This document shows positions 34,068 through 43,385 of a DNA stretch of 64,000 nt, piece after piece. The stretch is from Bacteroidota bacterium. Its GTDB lineage: Bacteria > Bacteroidota > Bacteroidia > Chitinophagales > Chitinophagaceae. Positions within the stretch are counted from its first letter, which is position 1. Each line of letters starts with the position of its first letter. The DNA is taken from contig JAKPSI010000061.1 in NCBI GenBank assembly GCA_029555415.1, positions 62,001-126,000 of the forward strand. The letters run 5' to 3'. Made by a program: the position numbers and the translations under genes. The notes beneath the pieces are model-generated. The model was given only the letters and a program-made list of their open reading frames with translations, was not told the DNA's origin and made no database searches.

Positions 34068-34430
34068 TTACATATGATTCACAGCATCCGGCAACTGATA
34101 GAAGGTAGGATGACGGTACACTTTATCCGCGGAAGGGTCATATAAACTGCCCGCTTCATCCGGATTGCTGGCATGGATGTATTTACTCTCCACCACCCAG
34201 ATGCTCACGCCTTCCATGCGGCGGGTATAAACATCCCGCGCGTTCTCGATCGCCATTTGGGCATCGGCGGCATGCAGACTGCCCACATGTTTGTGGTCAA
34301 GACCCTGTGTGCTGCGGATGAAGACTTCCCACAACGGCCAGTCATTTTTACTTTGAGATGAAACGATACCGGCGCCTGATTTATCTTCCGGGATATCACC
34401 ATAACGGAAAATGCGGATGAAAGGATTCAT
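34068..34430 (-). CDS. paaB: PaaB, small subunit of phenylacetyl-CoA epoxidase
   Basis: 120 codons. WPLWEVFIRSTQGLDHKHVG, SLHAADAQMAIENARDVYTR and RRMEGVSIWVVESKYI are hallmark segments of PaaB, which bridges PaaAC dimers in the epoxidase complex. The N-terminal about 25 residues (MNPFIRIFRYGDIPEDKSGA) precede the conserved core. It lies 11 bases after paaA. Confidence 0.93.
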   Translation of the reverse strand: MNPFIRIFRYGDIPEDKSGAGIVSSQSKNDWPLWEVFIRSTQGLDHKHVGSLHAADAQMAIENARDVYTRRMEGVSIWVVESKYIHASNPDEAGSLYDPSADKVYRHPTFYQLPDAVNHM

Positions 34431-34441
34431 GGTTGTAAGAT

Positions 34442-35383
34442 TTATGCGGCTGCTGTTCTTGAATTTCTTTTTGCGGCATGCGCGGTGGCTGCTTCACGTA
34501 CCCAGGCGCCTTCGTCCCAGGCCTTGCGGCGTGCCTCCAGTCTTTGTTTGTTGCAGGGGCCATTGCCTTTCACCACCTGCCAGAACTCATCCCAGTTGAT
34601 GGAACCGAAATCATAATGCTGTCTCGCTTCATTCCATTGCAGCTCTTCATCCGGCAAACGCATGCCCAGTACTTTGATCTGTTCCGCGATCATATCCACG
34701 AACTGCTGACGTAATTCATCATTGCTCTTCCGTTTGATCTTCCACTTCATGCTCTGGTCACTGTTACTGCTTTCACTGTCGCGCGGACCGAACATCATCA
34801 GCGAAGGCCACCACCATCTGTTGATCGCGTCCTGACACATGGCTTTTTGTTCTGCACTGCCACGACTCAGTACCAGCAAGGCTTCGAAGCCCTGACGCTG
34901 ATGGAAACTTTCTTCTTTACAGATGCGAACCATCGCGCGGGCATAGGGCCCGTAAGAAGTGCGGGTCAGCATCACCTGATTCATGATGGCCGCACCATCC
35001 ACCAGCCAGCCGATCGCGCCGATATCGGCCCAGGTCAGTGTGGGATAATTGAAGATGGAAGAATATTTCGCTTTGCCACTATGCAGGTCATTGATCATTT
35101 CTTCCCGGCTCATGCCCAGTGTTTCGGCAGCGGAGTAGAGATATAATCCATGGCCGCCTTCATCCTGCACTTTGGCAAGCAGGATCGCTTTGCGTTTCAG
35201 GGATGGCGCGCGGGAGATCCAGTTGCCTTCGGGCAGCATACCCACGATCTCACTGTGCGCATGCTGACTGATCTGCCGGATATTGGTCTTCCGGTAAGCA
35301 TCGGGCATCCAGTCACGCGGTTCGATCTTGACCTCCTGGTCGATCTTATGCTCGAATATTTTTTCAAGATCAGGCAAAGGCAT
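34442..35383 (-). CDS. paaA: PaaA, catalytic subunit of phenylacetyl-CoA epoxidase
   Basis: 313 codons. The diiron carboxylate ligand motifs of PaaA are visible ([20 protein letters not shown] and [20 protein letters not shown]), together with RNSD-type surface segments and [20 protein letters not shown] near the N-terminus. With PaaBCE it epoxidises phenylacetyl-CoA at the 1,2 position using O2. It is first in the run paaA-B-C-D-G-I-Y. The two-component system ends 115 bases upstream on the same strand. Confidence 0.95.
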   Translation of the reverse strand: MPLPDLEKIFEHKIDQEVKIEPRDWMPDAYRKTNIRQISQHAHSEIVGMLPEGNWISRAPSLKRKAILLAKVQDEGGHGLYLYSAAETLGMSREEMINDLHSGKAKYSSIFNYPTLTWADIGAIGWLVDGAAIMNQVMLTRTSYGPYARAMVRICKEESFHQRQGFEALLVLSRGSAEQKAMCQDAINRWWWPSLMMFGPRDSESSNSDQSMKWKIKRKSNDELRQQFVDMIAEQIKVLGMRLPDEELQWNEARQHYDFGSINWDEFWQVVKGNGPCNKQRLEARRKAWDEGAWVREAATAHAAKRNSRTAAA

Positions 35384-35400
35384 CGTAGTCGATTTGATAA

Positions 35401-35408
35401 CAAATGTA
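35401..35408 (-). promoter_or_regulatory. Probable -7 element of the paa operon
   Basis: TACATTTG on the minus strand, 18 bases before the paaA start, is an exact TAnnTTTG match. No TTG is present at the -33 distance, as is common for activator-dependent promoters. An imperfect inverted repeat, AACGGC / GCTGTT, lies at about 35419-35435. Confidence 0.45.
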
Positions 35409-35498
35409 GAGAAAACTAACGGCTGTTCGCTGTTTTGTAAGCTGCCTTTTTTGAAGCCGGAGGTCGGGCTGCGATGGCCGTTGGAAGTGGATCGGGGC

Positions 35499-36176
35499 TC
35501 AGATCCATTTCTTCTTATGCGCGATATTGATCATCTGCGCACGGCTGTTCACGTGGAGCTTTTCGTAGATATGTGCCGCGTGTTTGCGCACCGTTAGGGG
35601 AGAGATGAATAATTTCTCACCAATGGATTTGTAATTCTTGCCACTTACCATTTCACGGAGTACATCCATTTCCCGGTCGCTCAACCCGGCATTGTCATCC
35701 TTCACTTTCTCATCTTCTTCCTGTTCGCGGTAATGATGCACGGGCATCTGCCGCAACAGTTCCATGGCTTTGCGCGCAATGGCCGGACTCATCGGGATCC
35801 CGTTATGTTCATGCACACTGGTGATGGCATCAATGATGTTCACCGCGCTGTCCTCTTTCAGCAAATAGCCACTGGCTCCGGCTTTGATGGCTTCGAAGAT
35901 CTTGTCATTATCCTCGAATACGGTAAGCACGATGAATTTGATATCAGGGTAGGATGCGGTAGCCAGACGGATCGTTTCAATGCCATCCAGTTCAGGCATT
36001 TCCAGGTCCATCAGTACGACATGCGGTTTATCGTTCAGGCTTTTGAGCTGTTCCAGGAAATCATTTCCGTTCTTCGCTTCCAGCACCAGTTTCACTTCCC
36101 GGTAGGCCAGTAGTTTATCCTTTACCGTCTGGCGGTTGATGGCTTTGTCGTCTGTTATCGCAATGCGGATGGACAT
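35499..36176 (-). CDS. NarL/LuxR-type response regulator
   Basis: 225 codons. The receiver domain has the acidic pair near residues 9-10 (ITDD), the phosphoacceptor Asp in [13 protein letters not shown] (about residue 57), Thr in FIVLTVFED and Lys in GYLLKED. The LuxR-type HTH at the C-terminus reads [20 protein letters not shown] followed by [12 protein letters not shown]. It begins 31 bases after the sensor kinase and should be its partner. The nearest downstream genes are paaABCDGIY, which makes them candidate targets. Confidence 0.92.
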   Translation of the reverse strand: MSIRIAITDDKAINRQTVKDKLLAYREVKLVLEAKNGNDFLEQLKSLNDKPHVVLMDLEMPELDGIETIRLATASYPDIKFIVLTVFEDNDKIFEAIKAGASGYLLKEDSAVNIIDAITSVHEHNGIPMSPAIARKAMELLRQMPVHHYREQEEDEKVKDDNAGLSDREMDVLREMVSGKNYKSIGEKLFISPLTVRKHAAHIYEKLHVNSRAQMINIAHKKKWI

Positions 36177-36207
36177 GATACAAATTTCAGTAACTGTTCA
36201 ATACGAT

Positions 36208-39200
36208 TCAATACCCTTTCGGGAGCATTTCATCTTCCAGGATGATGCGACTGCCTTTACCGGGTTCACTTTCCAATTGTAAGTGCATACCGGCTTCCTG
36301 AGCGCGCCATGCCATATTATCCAGTCCGTTTCCGCGCTTGACCAGCGTTGGATCGAAACCTTTGCCATTATCGGTCAGACTTATACGTAATGCATCCGTG
36401 CTGCTGATACTGAAACGAATGCTGGTAGCGCCACTATGGCGGATCATATTCTGTAAGGCTTCCTGCAGGATCCTGTTCAGGTGGATCGCGCGGGAAGCGG
36501 ACAGGGTCCTGTTTTCCTTGATGTTTTCCTCAGCTTCAAAACTGATGTGCTCAAAATTCCGGAGCAGTTTGGAGCAATGATTCTTGAACCCATCACTGAA
36601 ATCCGCAACACTGATCTCTTTGTTATTGAGTACCCAGATCGTCTCACGCAAACTGCTCAGGATCTGTTCTGCATTGTTCTGCATTTTGGAAAGATCATCA
36701 TCCTGTCCGGATTTGGCCTTCATCTTTTCAACATTGGCCATGAGTGCAGAAGTATAGGCGCCGATATTATCATGCAGGTCGCGGCTGATGCGGCGGCGCT
36801 CATCTTCCACTTGTTGCTGAACGCGGATCTTCTCTAATTGCTTACGGTAACGTACTTCATTCATTCGTCTGATCAGGAACCAGAGCAAAACGAGTGCGAT
36901 GATGATGACGCCGGTCCTGAACCAGACGGTTGCCCAGAACGGCGGTTTGATATTAATGTCGATCGATGTTTCATTGCTCCAGTCACCCGGTTGCAAAGAT
37001 GCCGCTACACGGAAAACATAATGACCCGGTGTTAATCCGGCATACCGGACACTGCGCTCTGTTACGGGGTACACCCATTCCTTGTCAGCCCCTTCCAGTT
37101 TGTACCGGTACCGGATCAGCCGGCTCCGTGACGGGAAGATCCCTGCGAATTGCAACACGATATTGTTCTGCGTGTGATCCAGTTCTAGCCTGACCGTAAC
37201 TGCAGGATCCAGGGACAGCTCTTTTTCATTCACCAGGATCCTGTTCACAGAAACCGGAAAGCGGATCGCACCGGGTCGTTGAATGGATTCATCGATCTCC
37301 GTGATCCCATTTACGCCACCGAAATAGAGCTTACCGTTCACGGCTTTCCAGAATGCGCCACTGTTGAATTCATTGCTTTGCAGTCCATCCGCGATCGTGT
37401 AGTTCGTGAAAGTATGACCGGACAGATCCATGCGGCTGAGCCCGTAGTTGGTACTGATCCATAAATGATCACCGCTGATGATGCTGCCATAGATATAATT
37501 ATTCGGCAAACCGTTATCGGTCGTGTAATGATGTTTCAATTCCATTTGCGGATCCAGCTGCCATAAACCATTTACGGTACTGATCCAGTAATCACCTTTT
37601 GCATCCCGGTTGATCTGTTTGATCAGGATGGCGCCTGGTTCCGGGAAGAATTTCTTCATCCCATTGACGATACTGAATAAACCCGCTTCACTGCCGGCAA
37701 GGATATGGTCATCATCCGCTGCGAATAATGCGGACACTTCTTTTTCCAGTGAGTCTTTCAATACCAGCTTCAGTTTTCCGGAACGGAATTCCGCAAGCCA
37801 GATATAACGATTGAAGGAATTGAGGAACCGCCCGGGTGAGATCATACAGGCCTGATGAAAAGTGTTATTGGAATTGTTGTCTGCATGTGCAGCCCGCATC
37901 AGCTGGTCCATGAAATTGCTGTGATGCTGTGTAAGCGGCTCATAGAAACCAAAGAAATTAGTGCTGTAAATGAGAACGGAATCCTTCCCGCCAGGCTGCA
38001 GGCTATTGAAAGCATGCAATTGCAGCATCTCATTCCCGTTGCCGCCGATCGGTTCCAGATCCCGGAGGTAGTTCCCGTTCCGGTCGAATACCTCCGCGCC
38101 ACTGGCCAGGTAACAGCTGTATACATTTTCACGACTGTCCGTAAAGATCCCTTTCACGATGGGCAGCTGGCTGTTGTTATTATTCCTGAAATGATGGAAG
38201 AGTTGTGGCGACAGATCACAGTAGGTGATCCCATTCGGGTCCGTACCCAGCCAGAGACAATCATCCTTCAGCAGCATACTGAGTGTGATCATACCGCGCA
38301 CCGTTCCGGAGAGAACGGTGGAAATAGGATAGTTGGCCGTTTCACGGAATGATGTATCATAAAAGGTAAGTCCCCGGTCATAGTCACTTACCGCGAATTG
38401 CTGCAGCGAAGGAATGAACAGGGTCGATTTCAGGAACGGATCACCTGCGCCCTGATCTACGGCTGCGGTACGAATGAAACGGAGTTGTTCCGGATCGTAT
38501 TCTGCCAGAATGAACTGCTGATGCCGGTATGCAGTGAATACGATATGACCCTTGCCATATGGTGTTGCGGTACTGCTGATAAAATCGGAAGGTGTATCTG
38601 ATAAAGTATTCAGGACATACCGTCCATCCCGAGTATGTAATGTAACAATGAGGTTCCTTCCTCTCGGGATCAGATACAGCAGGTCCGGTTTACCGGATGC
38701 GATGATACTGAGACCCGAAAGTTTACTGCTGAGATCACTCATACCCGGTTTGATGATATCCTGACGGGCAAACGTTTTGATATCATACGCGATCACACCA
38801 TAATTATGGAGGAAGACCAGCATCCGGGCCTGGATGCTGTCATACCAGAAGCGTATCATATTGGCCTGCAGCGGCAGGCTCAGCAAAGTGCGGTGTGTAT
38901 TGGCGGCAGGATCGAGCACTTCGATGCCCTCAGAACCCGCGATCCAGATCTGACCCCTGTTGTCAGCGGCCAGTCCATTGATACCGGTATTGAATAATCG
39001 GTTCCCTCGCGCGCCACTCTTACGGTATTGGGTGAACGAATATCCGTCGTATCGGTTCAGCCCGTCCGCCGTACCCACCCACAGATAGCCGTGTTTGTCA
39101 AAGGTCATAACAGACGCGCTGTTCTGCGTCAGTCCGTCATTCACGGTCAGATGCCTGAATTGTAAAGGCTGTGCCAGCAATGCCTGGGTGAACACAAAGA

Positions 39201-39228
39201 AGACCGCTATCAGGATACCACGTTTCAA
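36208..39228 (-). CDS. Reg_prop/Y_Y_Y sensor histidine kinase (HisKA_3)
   Basis: About 1006 codons from TTG 39228, which gives the signal LKRGILIAVFFVFTQALLAQ; the longer ATG 39312 start would bury this signal about 29 residues in. The periplasmic part (residues 20-740) is a two-component-regulator propeller (FRHLTVNDGLTQNSASVMTF, GYLWVGTADGLNRYDG) with a Y_Y_Y domain (YRYKLEGADKEWVYP). One membrane helix follows (TGVIIIALVLLWFLI), then HisKA_3 with the phospho-His in RRISRDLHDNIGAYTS and an ATPase domain (LTDNGKGFDPTLVKRGNGL). It transmits to the regulator at 35499. Unlike hybrid SusR-type HTCS, kinase and regulator are separate proteins here. Confidence 0.9.
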   Translation of the reverse strand: MKRGILIAVFFVFTQALLAQPLQFRHLTVNDGLTQNSASVMTFDKHGYLWVGTADGLNRYDGYSFTQYRKSGARGNRLFNTGINGLAADNRGQIWIAGSEGIEVLDPAANTHRTLLSLPLQANMIRFWYDSIQARMLVFLHNYGVIAYDIKTFARQDIIKPGMSDLSSKLSGLSIIASGKPDLLYLIPRGRNLIVTLHTRDGRYVLNTLSDTPSDFISSTATPYGKGHIVFTAYRHQQFILAEYDPEQLRFIRTAAVDQGAGDPFLKSTLFIPSLQQFAVSDYDRGLTFYDTSFRETANYPISTVLSGTVRGMITLSMLLKDDCLWLGTDPNGITYCDLSPQLFHHFRNNNNSQLPIVKGIFTDSRENVYSCYLASGAEVFDRNGNYLRDLEPIGGNGNEMLQLHAFNSLQPGGKDSVLIYSTNFFGFYEPLTQHHSNFMDQLMRAAHADNNSNNTFHQACMISPGRFLNSFNRYIWLAEFRSGKLKLVLKDSLEKEVSALFAADDDHILAGSEAGLFSIVNGMKKFFPEPGAILIKQINRDAKGDYWISTVNGLWQLDPQMELKHHYTTDNGLPNNYIYGSIISGDHLWISTNYGLSRMDLSGHTFTNYTIADGLQSNEFNSGAFWKAVNGKLYFGGVNGITEIDESIQRPGAIRFPVSVNRILVNEKELSLDPAVTVRLELDHTQNNIVLQFAGIFPSRSRLIRYRYKLEGADKEWVYPVTERSVRYAGLTPGHYVFRVAASLQPGDWSNETSIDINIKPPFWATVWFRTGVIIIALVLLWFLIRRMNEVRYRKQLEKIRVQQQVEDERRRISRDLHDNIGAYTSALMANVEKMKAKSGQDDDLSKMQNNAEQILSSLRETIWVLNNKEISVADFSDGFKNHCSKLLRNFEHISFEAEENIKENRTLSASRAIHLNRILQEALQNMIRHSGATSIRFSISSTDALRISLTDNGKGFDPTLVKRGNGLDNMAWRAQEAGMHLQLESEPGKGSRIILEDEMLPKGY

Positions 39229-39385
39229 TTCGGTGTTTGATGGTTGATTGAAAGGGGAAATTAAATTTTTAAAATGGAAACGATGCAGTTCCGGCTTCTG
39301 AATCGCTGGCATGTTCCATAAAATACTCCGGGCAGAGTATTGCTATGGTCGTGTGCATCAGGCAAATTTGCCTTCAAACTTTATC

Positions 39386-39871
39386 ATGAATAGATGGCTC
39401 TGTCTGATGATCGCCTGTTCCTTATTCACTGTCCGTCTCCATGCACAGGAACCTGATGAGGCATTAGGTGAGTTCGCACGCGGAAAGTTACCGGTATCCA
39501 TGTCCAATTTTTCCTTTTTTGAAACATACGGAACATTCCAGATGCGCATGCTGGAGCATAAACAGCAGGTCATCAATGACAGCAGTTTCACGATCACCTT
39601 CAAACGCAACTATAAAGACGTAGCGGATCTGCAATTATCCTTTCATGCCGCTGATCCTGATATGTTCAGCAGCGCCACCGTTCGGGAGATCACGGTCAAT
39701 TTCATTTCCAAAGCCGCCTGCAGTGCGTGGTTGCTGAAACTGGGGAAAGAAGCGGCACCCAAACAATGGGTCCTGCCCATGCCTGATAAAAATTGCAAAG
39801 GCGTGAAAGTGTATCAGGAAGGGGAGAAGAAAGCACGTATCACCACTTTCAATGGATGTCCGGACCAATAA
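39386..39871 (+). CDS. Secreted hypothetical protein
   Basis: About 161 codons from ATG 39386, chosen for its signal peptide MNRWLCLMIACSLFTVRLHA; the frame is open back to 39311. The mature part is beta-rich (TYGTFQMRMLEHKQQVINDS, VREITVNFISK) with two late Cys residues (KNCKGV, NGCPDQ) that could form a disulfide. Family not recognised. It is divergent from the sensor kinase and 26 bases ahead of a barrel protein on the same strand. Confidence 0.62.
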   Translation: MNRWLCLMIACSLFTVRLHAQEPDEALGEFARGKLPVSMSNFSFFETYGTFQMRMLEHKQQVINDSSFTITFKRNYKDVADLQLSFHAADPDMFSSATVREITVNFISKAACSAWLLKLGKEAAPKQWVLPMPDKNCKGVKVYQEGEKKARITTFNGCPDQ

Positions 39872-39897
39872 AGTAAAATCAGTAAAAAACAGAAGAA

Positions 39898-40602
39898 ATG
39901 AAAAAAACGATCCTCCCTTTAGCATTGCTTTTATGCTATTTCAGTATGTCCGCACAAAAAGGACCCAGTGGTAAAGGCCTCAATTTCGGATTGACCTATT
40001 CCATGCCTTCCCGGTCGCAGTTCGATACGTATATGGCCACGATCAGCCATGCACTCGGTATCGATCAGTCGTTGGTAGCCAAAAAAGATATCGGTTTCGC
40101 GGCCGGTTTTTCATTCCGGACCGATCGCACGGAGATCGAAGCGGGTGCAGGGATCATGCTGGGTCATAAAACGAAGATCAATAACTCCGCGGGTTCCGTT
40201 AGCGCGGCATTGAATACAAAGACATTCGACATTCACTTCGGTTTCAATTCCTACATCGCCGGACCATTCTTCATTGGATCCGATTTCGGCGTTCTCGCCA
40301 ATGAAGGGAAATTCGAAACCGTAGGTATGGAATCCTTATTCGAATCCACACCTTCCAGTGGCAATCCTTTCAAAGGGTATTCTTTTCTGATCAAACCCAA
40401 GGCAGGATTTTTCTTCCCTTTTAAAAAGGGTGAGTATACCGGGCTTCGGCTGAACGCCTTCTATGACCTGGCATTGAGCAAGTATGAATTCTACAAGAAT
40501 GATATTTTTCCGACACGCCTCAGGAACTATACCGGCGAAACAAAGACCGGTTATAATGGCATAGGCTTTCAGGCCACGCTCGTTTTTTCGATGGATAATT
40601 AA
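39898..40602 (+). CDS. Outer-membrane beta-barrel protein of unknown function
   Basis: 234 codons with signal peptide MKKTILPLALLLCYFSMSAQ. Alternating strands with Gly turns (FAAGFSFRTDRTEIEAGAGI, FDIHFGFNSYIAGPFFIGSD, AGFFFPFKKGEYTGLRLNAF) indicate a small porin-like barrel. It follows the secreted protein at 39386 by 26 bases, so they are likely cotranscribed. It converges on paaE with a 28-base gap. Whether it is connected to phenylacetate uptake cannot be told from sequence. Confidence 0.65.
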   Translation: MKKTILPLALLLCYFSMSAQKGPSGKGLNFGLTYSMPSRSQFDTYMATISHALGIDQSLVAKKDIGFAAGFSFRTDRTEIEAGAGIMLGHKTKINNSAGSVSAALNTKTFDIHFGFNSYIAGPFFIGSDFGVLANEGKFETVGMESLFESTPSSGNPFKGYSFLIKPKAGFFFPFKKGEYTGLRLNAFYDLALSKYEFYKNDIFPTRLRNYTGETKTGYNGIGFQATLVFSMDN

Positions 40603-40630
40603 GGAACAGAAAAATGAATGAAGGAGAAGA

Positions 40631-41710
40631 TCACTTGACGTCAAAGTCAACCGTGATCTTTTCTGTTTTGGGATGGCTCTGACAGGTCAGGATGAATCCT
40701 TTCTTCACTTCTTCGTCCTCCAGGCCCCATTGCACATCCATGCTCACTTCTCCTTCCACCAGTTTGGCCTTGCAGGTACAGCACATGCCGCCCTTGCAGG
40801 CATAGGGAAGGTCAGCACCCTGCTGGAGTGCGGCTTCCAGCAATGTATCATCACTGTTCATCGGCATCTGAAGCGCGATGGTACGTCCGTCGATCTTCAT
40901 CGTGACCTCACAGACCGGACCTGATGCGGATGTTGTTTTTTCTTTTTTAGGAGCAACTGCTTTTGTTCCGGCGGTGGTGAATAATTCAAAATGGATCCGG
41001 TTGGCAGGGATGTTCTTTGCGGTCAGATGATCCTTTACACAGAAGATCATCGCCTCGGGTCCGCAAAGGAAGTATTCATCCGTATGCGTATAATCAATGA
41101 TACCGGCAAGCTCATCCAGTTTCACGGCATCGATCCTTCCGGCATTGATGGCGGTATCCATTATTTCGCGACTGAGGATATGGATCACACGGAAACGTTC
41201 CATGAACCGGTTCTTCAGTGATTCGAGTTCTTCAAAGAATATGACGGAAGAACGGTTGCGGTTACCATACACCAGCGTGAACTGACTTTGTGGTTCCGTT
41301 GTCAGGATGGTCTTGATGAGCGACAATACAGGCGTAATCCCACTGCCAGCAGCGAATGCGGCGTACTGTTTCTGTTGCGCGGGATCCAGTTTGCTGTTGA
41401 AATTACCGACCGGCGGCATCACATCAAGTGTATCGCCGGCTTTCAGTGAAGTATGTGCCCACCCGGAGAAAACACCGTCCTCCACTTTTTTGATCGCGAT
41501 CTTCCATTCATTATCAAGCGGTGAACTGCACAGGGAATAGGTCCTTCTGATATCCTGACCATCGATCGTTGCGCGGAGGGTTAAACTTTGTCCTGCTTTA
41601 TAAGAAAATGTTCTCTGCAGCGCGGCAGGTACAGTGAACTGGACGGTCACACAATCGTGCGTGACAGGTTTTACTTCTTTAACGGAGAGTTTGTGAAAAT
41701 GGATTGACAT
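40631..41710 (-). CDS. paaE: PaaE, reductase of phenylacetyl-CoA epoxidase
   Basis: 359 codons. Order: FAD-binding domain (residues 1-105, RRTYSLCSSP), NAD-binding domain (about 110-225, FAAGSGITPVLSLIKTIL and EYFLCGPEAMI), and a C-terminal plant-type 2Fe-2S ferredoxin domain with Cys ligands in PYACKGGMCCTC and FILTCQSH. PaaE passes electrons from NADPH to the PaaA diiron centre. It is separated from paaABCD by about 5 kb and is cotranscribed with a TetR-type regulator that begins 3 bases upstream. Confidence 0.93.
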   Translation of the reverse strand: MSIHFHKLSVKEVKPVTHDCVTVQFTVPAALQRTFSYKAGQSLTLRATIDGQDIRRTYSLCSSPLDNEWKIAIKKVEDGVFSGWAHTSLKAGDTLDVMPPVGNFNSKLDPAQQKQYAAFAAGSGITPVLSLIKTILTTEPQSQFTLVYGNRNRSSVIFFEELESLKNRFMERFRVIHILSREIMDTAINAGRIDAVKLDELAGIIDYTHTDEYFLCGPEAMIFCVKDHLTAKNIPANRIHFELFTTAGTKAVAPKKEKTTSASGPVCEVTMKIDGRTIALQMPMNSDDTLLEAALQQGADLPYACKGGMCCTCKAKLVEGEVSMDVQWGLEDEEVKKGFILTCQSHPKTEKITVDFDVK

Positions 41711-41713
41711 AGA

Positions 41714-42307
41714 TCAGCCATGTTTGCGTAACCCGTCGATCAGGATCAGCACCATATTATCTTCCAGCTGTTGCGCGCTCACTTTGGCGGAGCTGCGGTG
41801 CCAGCTTTCGATACCACTGACGGCATGCAGAATGATGAGCACCGCTGTCGGCGCATCGATCTGTTTGATCTGATTATGACGAATGCCTTCCTCTATGATA
41901 CCTGCGAATCGTTTGCGGTAAGTGCGGCGCTGTGTATGAAAATTGGAGAGATAAGGTTCTTCCAGATGTTTCCATTCACGGTCAGCAACAAAAACTTCTT
42001 CGTAATGATCCACCATTTGTCCGATATGAAAACGCAACAGTGTTTCCAGCTTACTGATCGGAGTACCGGATGCTGCTTCAATGGTATCGAGGTGCGCGTT
42101 GAAACGGTTCGCGACACCAAAGCAGATCGCTTCCAGTATTTCGTTCTTGGAACGAATATGGTTATACAAACTTGCAGCTTCTATGCCGATCGTTTCTGCC
42201 AGATCGCGCATCGAGGTTGCGGCAAAACCTTTCTCCCGGAACATGCTGGCTGCTTTCCGGAGGATCAATTCTTTTTTGGAAGCGCGTTGGCGGCGTGGTG
42301 TGGCCAT
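41714..42307 (-). CDS. TetR/AcrR-family regulator next to paaE
   Basis: About 197 codons from ATG 42307 (MATPRRQRASKKELILRKAA); a longer frame to 42328 is less likely. The HTH region MREKG-like FREKGFAATSMRDLAETIGI and EAASLYNHIRSKNEILEAIC is standard TetR. The helical ligand domain follows. Its tight linkage with paaE (3 bases) suggests that it controls paaE and perhaps paaABCD, in the way PaaR-type TetR regulators sense phenylacetyl-CoA; this is inference from position. Confidence 0.88.
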   Translation of the reverse strand: MATPRRQRASKKELILRKAASMFREKGFAATSMRDLAETIGIEAASLYNHIRSKNEILEAICFGVANRFNAHLDTIEAASGTPISKLETLLRFHIGQMVDHYEEVFVADREWKHLEEPYLSNFHTQRRTYRKRFAGIIEEGIRHNQIKQIDAPTAVLIILHAVSGIESWHRSSAKVSAQQLEDNMVLILIDGLRKHG

Positions 42308-42309
42308 GT

Positions 42310-42333
42310 ACCAAAGATAAATGTTCATTTGGT
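42310..42333. promoter_or_regulatory. Inverted repeat over the TetR/paaE promoter
   Basis: ACCAAA (42310-42315) and TTTGGT (42328-42333) are separated by 12 bases. A minus-strand TATCTTTG (42319-42312) overlaps one arm and lies only 5 bases from the regulator start codon, so transcripts would have almost no leader. The site would suit autorepression, but it is a single short repeat. Confidence 0.35.
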
Positions 42334-42376
42334 TTAATTAGTCAGTTATTTGAGGCCAATAAACAGGGATTTTCAG

Positions 42377-42384
42377 TAGGTTTG
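42377..42384 (+). promoter_or_regulatory. Probable -7 element of the PfkB-family gene
   Basis: TAGGTTTG is an exact match to the -7 consensus on the plus strand, 67 bases before ATG 42452. A TTTG lies 24 bases upstream, slightly farther than usual. Confidence 0.4.
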
Positions 42385-42451
42385 CACGCCGCAGAAACGG
42401 GACCTACCGCCCCGGTCCACCGGCAAAACGTCCACTTCAAAAAAACAGTTT

Positions 42452-43375
42452 ATGTCGCTTATCACCGTAGGAACCATGGCCTTTGATGCTATCGAAACTC
42501 CCTTTGGGAAAACCGATAAGATCATTGGCGGATCCGCCACTTATGTGGCCTATGCAGCCAGCAATTTCGTGAAACCCGTACAGCAGATCTCGATCGTTGG
42601 GTATGATTTCCCGGAAGAAGAAATGCAGGCCTTGCGCGCCCGCGGCGTGGAACTCGACGGTGTGGAGATCGTGAAGGACAAGCCCTCTTTTTTCTGGAGC
42701 GGCCGCTACCATGAGGACATGAACACCCGTGATACACTGGTGACCGACCTCAACGTACTCGCCGATTTTAACCCGATCGTTCCCGATAGTTATCAGGGCG
42801 CTGAATTCCTCATGCTCGGTAACCTGATGCCCAGTATCCAGATGAAAGTGATCGATCAGCTGAAGACCCGCCCCAAACTCGTGGTCATGGACACCATGAA
42901 CTTCTGGATGGCATCCGCCATGGAAGACCTGGAAGCAGTGTTGAAGAAAGTGGACCTGCTGCTGGTCAATGACGGAGAAGCCCGTCAGCTCAGCGGACAA
43001 TACTCATTGGTAAAAGCGGCCAAGACCATCCTCCAGATGGGTCCTAAATACCTGATCATCAAAAAAGGAGAGCATGGTGCACTGTTGTTCCATGGTGAAG
43101 ATGTATTCTTCGCACCCGCGCTCCCTCTGGAAGACGTATTCGATCCCACTGGCGCTGGTGATACTTTCGCCGGCGGTTTTATCGGACATCTTGCCAAAAC
43201 GAAGGACATCTCTTTCAATAATATGAAGACCGCTATCATCGTGGGTTCCGCCATGGCCAGTTTCTGTGTTGAGAAATTCGGCGCTACCCGTCTGAAAGAG
43301 GTGACCAAAGAAGATATCGACCGCCGTGTTCAGCAGTTCAAAGACCTCGTAAGCTTCGAGATCGAACTTGTTTGA
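42452..43375 (+). CDS. PfkB-family sugar/nucleoside kinase
   Basis: 307 codons. The N-terminal signature ITVGTMAFDAIETPFGKTDK and IIGGSATYVAYAASNF and the C-terminal ATP-binding and catalytic motif FDPTGAGDTFAGGFIGHLA (catalytic Asp in GAGD) place it in the ribokinase/PfkB superfamily. Residues in between (YHEDMNTRDTLVTDLNVLAD) do not point clearly to one substrate; adenosine, ribose-type sugars or other phosphorylations are possible. It stands alone, 10 bases from the convergent lamin-tail gene. Confidence 0.9.
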   Translation: MSLITVGTMAFDAIETPFGKTDKIIGGSATYVAYAASNFVKPVQQISIVGYDFPEEEMQALRARGVELDGVEIVKDKPSFFWSGRYHEDMNTRDTLVTDLNVLADFNPIVPDSYQGAEFLMLGNLMPSIQMKVIDQLKTRPKLVVMDTMNFWMASAMEDLEAVLKKVDLLLVNDGEARQLSGQYSLVKAAKTILQMGPKYLIIKKGEHGALLFHGEDVFFAPALPLEDVFDPTGAGDTFAGGFIGHLAKTKDISFNNMKTAIIVGSAMASFCVEKFGATRLKEVTKEDIDRRVQQFKDLVSFEIELV

Positions 43376-43385
43376 TCCCGGTTCG

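Noticed and set aside
39229-39312. ATG 39312 as start of the sensor kinase
   Set aside because: It would place the signal peptide about 29 residues inside the protein; TTG 39228 starts directly at the signal sequence.
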